From positions 2,852,001 through 2,916,000 of the forward strand of contig NW_026688628.1 of the NCBI RefSeq assembly GCF_030445035.2: DNA of 64,000 nucleotides, in the 5' to 3' direction. A model generated the notes under the pieces. That model had not been told where the DNA came from. It saw nothing but the letters and a program-made list of their open reading frames with translations, and did not search any database. The stretch is from Dasypus novemcinctus. Taxonomy: Eukaryota > Chordata > Mammalia > Cingulata > Dasypodidae. A program made the translations under genes and the position numbers. Below, piece by piece: positions 57,395-64,000 of the stretch (position 1 is the stretch's first letter; each line of letters starts with the position of its first letter).

Positions 57395-60150
57395 AATAAC
57401 CAAGCTGCCCTAGATAGCAAGAGACTGAAAGATAGGCTTACAAGAAATCAGAGGGTGGAGGAAGGATGTGAGCCGATGTCTGCAGGGGTGGAATTTAAGA
57501 CGAGATGGTGGTAAGTATGAACACAAAGAAGAGATAGAAGGGGGGCAAGGGGTTGCCTCTGGTTGGGTCTTTGCGGGTTTGAGGGTGGCTGGGGATGGAC
57601 AGATGGGTAACATTGCCCAAAAGTGGGGGGAGGGAGGGGTGGCATATGAACACAGGAGAGGGTCAGGTGTTGGTGGAGAGTAAAATGCCGAGAAAATCAT
57701 GTCAAAATATAATACAGAGGGTTACCTGTTTAGAACGCACGGAGGGGAGGGTCTGATGCAGGACGGGCTCCTGGGCAATGTCTAAATGCTCATTCTGCCA
57801 GAGTGGGTGACACCATGGGGTAGAAACCCAAGTAGTGAGAGTGGGGGTGGACCCACATCCTGGGGAGGACTAATGCCATCAAATAGAGGGAACTGTATCC
57901 CTCGAGAGAAAGGGTGGCTCCCAGGGCATTGGGGCAGCTGAGCAAGTTATGCCCTGAACACTATTCCATCTATCTCTGGAAGTGGCTCCTTGGGAAACGG
58001 AGGTTGCTGTCACTGTGGGCACCAAGGTGGAAGGGAAAATAGACGTTAAGTATGTGGAACCAAGGTAAATGGGGGGTAAGAGAGGAGTTTCATGAGAGTA
58101 CACAAGGATGGATATAAAACATGTAATATTACACCATAACATATAGGAGATGACAGACTGATAATGTAAACCATAATGTAAAACATAGGATAACTAAGAA
58201 TGTAAAAAACTGTGTATCCTAAAGTATGCACCACAATGTAAGCACAGATGTCACCTTGTTTGAAAGCGATTGTCTCAGACTCTGTACATCACGTTAAGTA
58301 AATATGATGTGAATAGGGTGTAAGAGTATCACTGTGGAAGGGAAAAGGTTTTGTGGTGGATGTATGGGAGTGCTGTATATTATATATATGCATTGCTGTG
58401 GTCTAGGGCTCCTGTGAAGAGAAGCTCAATAATTAGGGGGGGGGGAAAAAAAAGAAAAAGATAGGATGTAGAATTTTTTCCAAGTCAACACGTATTCTTT
58501 ATCTAACCTTTAAACCCATCGCTATATGCCATTTTCTAGTAAGGGACCCTGACATTATATTGGGCTTCAAATTTCAGGGAGTTCTGGATCACAGAGTGGT
58601 TCAACAATGGCAATGGAGGAATACTGGTATAGGATACCATTGACAGGTGACATATGGCTGACAGGGAGCTGTACAGAACATATGTCCAGGGTGCATGGTA
58701 ATGTTTGGATATACTCATAGTGGCAACAATTAAAAACCACAGCAGGGGGGGTACTGGGTTCCTGGCCAGTGGTGCACTGTCTTGGTCCCTAGGGGAGCAG
58801 CGACAGTCTCCCAGGTGCAGCGGCGGGAACCGGGAGGGAGTGAGGGTTCAACAGTGAGCCCCTGACACTAATGACTATGCTTGTGAGCTGATAAGCCTAA
58901 AATAAGAACAAGGCCTAGAGCAGCATTGTGCCTGGGAATTTCCTTCATGTTACTCAAATGTGGCCAGTCTCGAAGCCAAACTCAGCATGTAAATGCAGTG
59001 CCTTCCCCCCAGTGTGGGGCATGACACCCGGGGATGAGCCTCCCTGACACCGAGGGACCACTATCAACTACCAACTGATGATGCAACTGGAAAATGACCT
59101 TATATGGAAGGTTCAATGCGGATCAGCAGAATATCCCTGTCTACATAAAATAACATGACTTTAAAATGCTGTTTGACCTAATGTAAGGGGGAAATGGAAA
59201 GGAGAAATGAGTTTATATGGCTACGAGTCTCTAAAAAAGAGTCTGGAGGCTGGCAGAAGGATTGCCCTTATGCACAACTGAGCAGAGTCTGAGAGACAGA
59301 TAAAGCAGATACAACCCCCAGGTATTGGTTCCTTTGAGGGCTAAAGAGACCCATGGGAGTTATGGTCATGGCCGATGGGGTTAACTAACAGGTCAGATGG
59401 CCCCTCTTTGGAACTGGTGTTTATGTGTGATGAATCTGGACTCAGATGGGATCTCTCTTCATAAGACTTTCATGCTAATGTGCTGGAGTTGCAGTTAGTG
59501 TTGGGGTTTAAGATATATTTAGGGGATTTGAATCTCTGGACTGACAATGTGATAGCCAGGTCCTGAGCCTCAACAGACTCCAGCACCTACAATCTGATTT
59601 ATTGGACTCACCACACTCAGCTAAGATGGAGTTGAAGAAGGACAACCACCACACCATGGAGCCTAGAGTGATTACAACTGAAAGTGGGAGGATTGCATCC
59701 AGCATCCATGTGGAATCTGAGCCTCCTCTTGACATAGAGGTGCAATGGACACAACCAATCCAATGTCCACATAGAAAAGGTCCATTGGATTGGTAAAAGT
59801 GGACATGGTGGCTGATGGGTATGGGCAAAGGCAGGAAGAGATGAGAGGTGGAGGTGTCTTTGGGACATGGAGCTGCCCTGGATGGTGCTTCAGGGGCAAT
59901 CACCGGACATTGTAAATCCTCACAGGGCCCACTGGATGGAATGGGGGAGAGTATGGGCCATGATGTGGACCATTGACCATGAGGTGCAGAGGTGCCCAAA
60001 GATGTACTTACCAAATGCAATGGATGTGTCATGATGATGGGAATGAGTGTTGCTGGGGTGGGGGGGTGGTAGAGGTGGGGGTGGTGGTGGTGGGGTTGAA
60101 TGGGACCTCATATATATATATTTTTAATGTAATATTATTACAAAGTCAAT
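57395..60150 (+). other. L1 3' UTR, unusually long (about 2.75 kb)
   Basis: Directly follows the ORF2 stop and runs to an A-rich end with a (TA)n/T-rich patch. The first 0.7 kb (57395-58097) is G-rich and not found elsewhere in the window except for a short overlap at 39002. From GAGTACACAAGGATG (58098) on, the sequence is shared with 39140-41284, 47868-49790, 61937-62978, and in inverted form 16841-18420 and 4562-4806. Contains a G-rich tract at 60054-60104. Neither strand has a frame over about 175 codons or a known domain. Confidence 0.85.
60054..60104 (+). other. G-quadruplex-like tract in L1 3' UTR
   Basis: GGGG, GGGGGGG, GGGGG and GGGG runs with short loops, within the last 100 bp of the element. 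It is at the same place as the tracts in the other copies. Confidence 0.6.
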
Positions 60151-60554
60151 AAAAAAGATTTGATAAGTTTATGAGATTTTTAAGAGTTCTTATAAGAACC
60201 TATCCTAATATGAACTTAGAATTTGTTTTTATCTTTGTTAAAATAAGTTTTCTTGGTTTGGTAGCCTGCTAAGAGGTTTAAAATAGTTACCTTAACCTTC
60301 TGAGTAATCTGCCTAGAAGACAAATATTCTGAATCTAAACAGAATAATGCTCTGTGCTTTATATTGACCATATAATAGATAATTGCCTTAGAAAACATAC
60401 CTTCTCACCTTTAAAAGAACTAAGTCTTTACACTTTTGTTTACTGTGGAAGTTAGTGAGATCTGCCTGAGACCTGCATAAGCATAACTTCTGCAATGACC
60501 TTTGAAATCTCTTAGTAATAAAACTCTTTTTTATTTAATGTTTTCTATTTTCCA
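60151..60554. other. AT-rich spacer, nothing recognised
   Basis: No coding frame, RNA gene or repeat that I can name. Confidence 0.45.
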
Positions 60555-60900
60555 TCCAGGTCTTTTTCCAAATACATCACTGTTGGCACCTGGTAATCCC
60601 TTGGTGCCAGGGAGGCTCATCCCTGGGAGTCATGTCTCACATGTCTCACATGTCTCACATGTGGGAATGGTAGTGAGTCCAGGCACTATAGGCAAATCAT
60701 ACAGTTTCATGAAATCAACAACCCTTGGCAGGTCCTATTTTGGGATATATGATAATCTATTTCCACAATATAACAAGGTTAGAATCATTTATAATTTCCT
60801 TACTCATGATTCCTCTACCCCTTTTATCTGAACCTATATTTATCACTATCACTATTAAAGATCTGTCTCAGGGATTAAATCTTCAGTGTGTTCATGTGTT
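60555..60900 (-). mobile_element. L1 3' UTR fragment (antisense)
   Basis: GGTAATCCCTTGGTGCCAGG, then GAGGCTCATCCCTGGGAGTC, is the reverse complement of a block in the long L1 3' UTR (near 59020-59060, GGGATGAGCCTCCC). After it comes older-type 3' UTR sequence (CCCTTTTATCTGAACC) found in the opposite orientation at 63340-63370. It includes a three-copy 9-mer at 60631-60657. Confidence 0.6.
60631..60660 (+). repeat. (CATGTCTCA)3 tandem repeat
   Basis: Three perfect copies of a 9-bp unit plus CATG. In the other L1 3' UTR copies the equivalent place (GGACATGACACC) has a single unit, so this is a local expansion. Confidence 0.9.
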
Positions 60901-61084
60901 TTTTAAGCAGAGTTGTGGCCAACACCTACTCTCCAGTTCCCTGGACTTGCCCAGAGTAACTAAGAAAATGATGGTGGACAAGTTCTATTCCAAAAATCAA
61001 AGAATATCTACTACTGCATGTGAAACAATTCTTTCCATCTGCCCCATAATAACTAAACCCCTTTCAATCAGAAGTAGTCAGAAT
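60901..61084. other. Spacer, probably old L1 3' UTR, not assignable
   Basis: It lies between two L1 3' UTR relics and has no distinct match inside the window. Confidence 0.35.
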
Positions 61085-61570
61085 CCCAAGTTCTTCAAGA
61101 TTGAGGAATGAAAAAACATAAAGGGGGAGTGTAACCACAGAACAAAGATTATTATTATTGTTTTACCATCATGTGGTAATGAAAGAAATTTTAACTTGAT
61201 ATAAACAGTGATTATCAGATTTATGAGGGGAGGGGAATGGATGGAGAGTTGGAACACAGGACATTTGTAGGACATGGGAATTTTTCTGTATGATATTGCA
61301 ATGACAAATACATGGCACAATATACCAAATCTTCAAGACTGAGGAAAGAAAAAACATGAGAGGGAGTGTAACCATACAACAAAGATTAATTATTATTGTT
61401 TTATTATAACGTGGTAATGGGAAAATTTTTAACCTTGATACACAGTGATAATCAGTTGTTCTAAGGGGAGGGGAATGGATGAGTAGCTAGAACAAAGGAC
61501 TTTGTAGTACATTGGAAATTTTCTGTATGATACTGCAATGAAAAATACATGACACAATACCTTTGTCAAA
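61085..61570 (+). repeat. Direct tandem duplication of about 240 bp
   Basis: Unit 1 (61095-61334) and unit 2 (61335-61570) share the order CAAGA(T/C)TGAGGAA, AAAAAACAT, GGAGTGTAACCA, ACAAAGATTA, TGTGGTAATG or CGTGGTAATG, GGGGAGGGGAATGGATG, TTTTCTGTATGATA and TGCAATGA. Differences are many, so the duplication is old. The unit is older-type L1 3' UTR (compare 47735-47830 and 63390-63430). Confidence 0.8.
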
Positions 61571-61800
61571 GCCTATAAAACTGTACAGCATGAAGTATAA
61601 ACCGTAATGTAATCTACAGACCTTGGTTAGTAGCAATGCTTCAATATTGGTTCATCAATTTTAAGAAATGTCTCACACTAATGTAAGATGCTAATAATAG
61701 GGTGAGGGGGGTTATATGAGAATCCCTTATAATTTGATATAATTTTTCTGTAATCTAAAACTTCTCTAAACATAAAGATTATTACAATTATTTTTAAAAT
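61571..61800 (+). mobile_element. Older L1 3' end
   Basis: CCTTTGTCAAAGCCTATAAAACTG, GACCTTGGTTAGTAGCAATGC, CTCACACTAATGTAAGATGC and TATAATTTTTCTGTAATC form the terminal part of an old L1 subfamily. The same order is found at 63440-63620. Confidence 0.65.
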
Positions 61801-61920
61801 TTGTGAAATCTATTTTAAGAAGAATGAAGTATTTTTCTTATAATAATATTATAACTTCTCTATTTAATTCTGAAATCTTTTACTGTCACTTTGTTTATAG
61901 AGAGAATTGTATTATTGAGC

Positions 61921-62994
61921 TAAAGGGATGCTGATGAGTTCATATGGCTATGAGTTTCTAAAAAAAGAGTCTGGGGGTTGTCAGAAGGATTGCCCTTATG
62001 CACACCTGAGCAGAGTCTCAGAGACAGATAAAGTAGATACAATGCCAGGTATTGGTCCTTTTGAGGGCTAAAGAGACCCACAGGTTCTATGGTCATGTCA
62101 GATGGGGTTCACTGCCATGCCAGTTGGCCCTTCTTTGGAGCTGGTGTTTCTGCGTGATGGAGCTGGACTCAGATGGGATCTCTTTTCGCAAGCCTTTCAT
62201 GCTACTTTACTGGAATTGTAGTTGGTGCTGGGGCTTAAGATATATCTAGGGGATTTGAATCTCTGGGCTGACAACATGATAGCCAGGCCCTGAGCCGCAA
62301 CAGACTTCAGCTCCTACACTCTGATTCATTGGACTTACTCCACTCAGCTAACATGGAGTTGAAGAATGTCAACCACCACACCATGGAGCCTAGAGTGCCT
62401 ACAACTGAAAGCAGGAGGATTGCATCCAATATCCATGTGGAATCTAAGCCCCCTCTTGACATAGATGTGGAGTGGACATAACCAAGCCAAGGTCCACAGG
62501 AAGAAGGAATACAGTAAGGATCAGAGTGGACTTAATGATATTCTATTCATGAACTATTGTGGTTAATAATCGAGAAATGTGGCATTGATGTGGAAAAAGT
62601 GGCCATGGTGGCTGCTGGGTGTGGGGAATGGGAGGAAGAGAAGAGATGTGGAGGCATTCTCGGGACTTGGAGTTGTCTTGGGTGGTGCCTCAGGGACAAT
62701 TGCCGGATGTCGTATGTCCTCCCATGGCCCACTGGATGGAACGTGGGAAAGTGTGGGCTATGGTGTGGAACACGGGACATGGGGTGCAGCGATGCCCGGA
62801 GATGTACTCACCAGATGCAATGGATGTGACATGATGATGGGGGAGAGTGTTACTGTGGGGGGAATGGTGGGGTGGGGGGAGGGGTGGGGGCGAATGGGAC
62901 CTCATTTTTTTTAATGTAATATCTTTTTAAAAAATGAATAAATTGAGTAGAATTTGGAAAAATAAAATAAAATAAAAATAAAGGGATGCTGATG
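61921..62994 (+). mobile_element. 5'-truncated L1 3' UTR insertion with 16-bp target duplication
   Basis: TAAAGGGATGCTGATG occurs at 61921-61936 and again at 62979-62994. Between them the sequence follows the L1 3' UTR from about 59215 to the end, with an (AAAAT)n-type A-rich tail. It landed inside a family A repeat: the duplicated site is the conserved start of that family. Sequence is close to the copy at 40270-41284, so both may come from one subfamily. Confidence 0.92.
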
Positions 62995-63300
62995 CAAAGT
63001 ACCAGAAATCTGCTGGGTTTTATAAAGGGTTTTCATTTGGGGTAAATGTTTACAGTCACAAGGCCCTAAAGAGTCCAACTGAAGGTTACTTCCTTACCAA
63101 ACTCCGTTGCCACATGTTGAAGCAAGATCGCAGGCTTGCCATAGGGCTTGTCTCTCTTCCTAGGGCTCATTTCTTTCCAGGCTCAGCTGCTCTGTTCTCT
63201 GCCTAAGATCAGCTGTGAACTCTCAGGTGAATGGTTCATCTGTCTTTCCACGGTCTCTGCAGTGTCTATGGAGGTGTCTCTCTTCCTCTGTGTATCTTCT
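62979..63300 (+). repeat. Family A repeat, interrupted by L1
   Basis: GGGATGCTGATGCAAAGTACCAGAAATC, then TTTTATAAAGGGTTTTCATTTGGGG and ACAGTCACAAGGCCCTAAAG, corresponds to 31030-31130. The first bases before the L1 insertion lie at about 61905-61936. The right end is unclear. Confidence 0.6.
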
Positions 63301-63620
63301 GAAGATTTATGTCTCTGAGATAGACCTTTAATGGGGATAGTGGTAAATATAGGTTCAGATAAAAGGGGTAGAGGAATCATGAATAGGACATTGGAAATTT
63401 TCTGTATGATACTGCAATGACAGACACATGACATAATACCTTTGTCAAAGCCTATAAAACTGTACAGCATGAAGTATAAACCATAATGTAATCTACAGAC
63501 CTTGGTTAGTAGCAAAGCTTCCATATTGGTTTATCAATTTTATGAAATGTCCCAGACTAATGTAAGATGCTAATAATAGGGAAAAATATGTGTGTGGGTG
63601 AGGGGGATTATATAACATTG
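63300..63620 (+). mobile_element. Older L1 3' UTR fragment
   Basis: GATAGACCTTTAATGGGGATAG, GGTTCAGATAAAAGGGGTAG and TTTCTGTATGATACTGCAATGAC, then GTATAAACCATAATGTAATCTAC, match 60805-60880 (inverted) and 61500-61720 (direct). Confidence 0.6.
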
Positions 63621-64000
63621 GTTATATTACCAAGGCTTTGACTGGAATGTCATGTTGAGAATGATGCACAATTACTCACATATGACCAGAGACTTTTAAC
63701 AAACTAAGGTTGATTTTTAGAGCCAATGATTGCAAAACTCTTTTGGAAAATCTGGTCTGGTACCTTGCTCTTGGGATCCCAACCTTTATATGTCAGTAGA
63801 AAGTTACTTTCTGGCAGGTATTTGCTTATTTTCTCTGACTTTAAGCAACAGGAATTCACCCAAATGTATTGGCAAACTGTAGGTGAACTCTGGTGTTGAA
63901 TTTTTGTCTTGACTTCCTAGCCTCAAGATGCTTTTCAAAGTCCAGCAGCAGGTTCCTTATGAAAACTTCCAGGATAAAAAGGCCTATGTTTTATTTTATT
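63621..64000. other. Unassigned sequence to window end
   Basis: No coding frame or recognised repeat; the sequence is cut by the window edge. Confidence 0.5.

Larger units (their letters stand above)
50430..60150 (+). mobile_element. Near-complete LINE-1, about 9.7 kb
   Basis: In order: 5' UTR of about 2.09 kb, intact ORF1, a 90-bp spacer, full-length ORF2 with four nonsense codons and no frameshift, and a 3' UTR of about 2.75 kb ending in AATGTAATATT and AATAAAAAAG. The start GAGGAGGGCGGAAGCAAGATGG resembles the 5' end of mammalian L1s. The low number of lesions marks it as the youngest L1 in the window. Human L1 is about 6 kb, so the excess is in the UTRs. I could not identify a convincing target duplication: the 5' side abuts an older L1 terminus, and the 3' side after about 60150 does not repeat it. 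Confidence 0.9.

Overview
The window looks like intergenic DNA from a placental mammal, most probably a xenarthran (armadillo lineage). The main evidence is four copies of a tRNA-derived SINE (near 35.4, 42.1, 43.2 and 50.0 kb) that I recognise as the Dasypus DAS type. They have an A box, a B box (GGTTCAAACCC), a body of about 350 bp and an AAATAAATAAATCTTTAAAA tail. L1 LINEs, MaLR-like LTRs, MIR relics and a processed desmin copy fit the same picture. No functional host gene, tRNA, rRNA, CRISPR array or bacterial-style operon is visible. The only sizeable intact reading frame I recognise is an L1 ORF1 of 322 codons.

Layout. 0-12 kb: AT-rich DNA with an old MaLR-type LTR element (LTRs near 3.92-4.32 and 6.11-6.54 kb), old L1 relics and a MIR. 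11.9-18.4 kb: a decayed L1 with 5' UTR, ORF1 and part of ORF2, joined to inverted L1 3' UTR. 18.7-24.4 kb: a betaretrovirus-like endogenous provirus with two 434-bp LTRs (16 differences), a 6-bp target duplication, a Lys-type primer site, a partial gag and a partial env. Where the rest of gag, pro and pol should be there is about 2.2 kb of AT-rich non-coding sequence. 24.4-31 kb: mostly unique sequence plus MIR, an older SINE and ancient L1. 31-34 kb: an unclassified repeat, then a GC-rich processed pseudogene of desmin on the minus strand. 34-38.3 kb: old L1 pieces, one with a 5'-inversion-like structure. 39-50 kb: L1 fragments, two SINEs, and L1 copies carrying a very long 3' UTR. 50.43-60.15 kb: a nearly complete L1 of about 9.7 kb. 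60.15-64 kb: more L1 3' UTR pieces, one with a 16-bp target duplication, nested in another repeat.

The most interesting signal is the L1 lineage. Its 3' UTR is about 2.7 kb, against roughly 0.2-0.9 kb in well-known L1s. A shared block of about 2 kb occurs in at least six places. It lies directly downstream of ORF2 in two of them. In two others it was inserted alone, with poly(A) and target duplications. ORF2 of the best copy has no frameshift over 1,272 codons, keeps every catalytic residue at the human numbering, and is broken only by four nonsense codons. The 5' and 3' UTR modules differ between copies while the ORFs match, which suggests UTR replacement within the family. The ERV that has lost pol and the desmin retrocopy are the next most notable items. 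The window reads as repeated rounds of LINE-driven insertion (L1, SINEs, a retrocopy) plus two retroviral integrations, not as cooperating genes.
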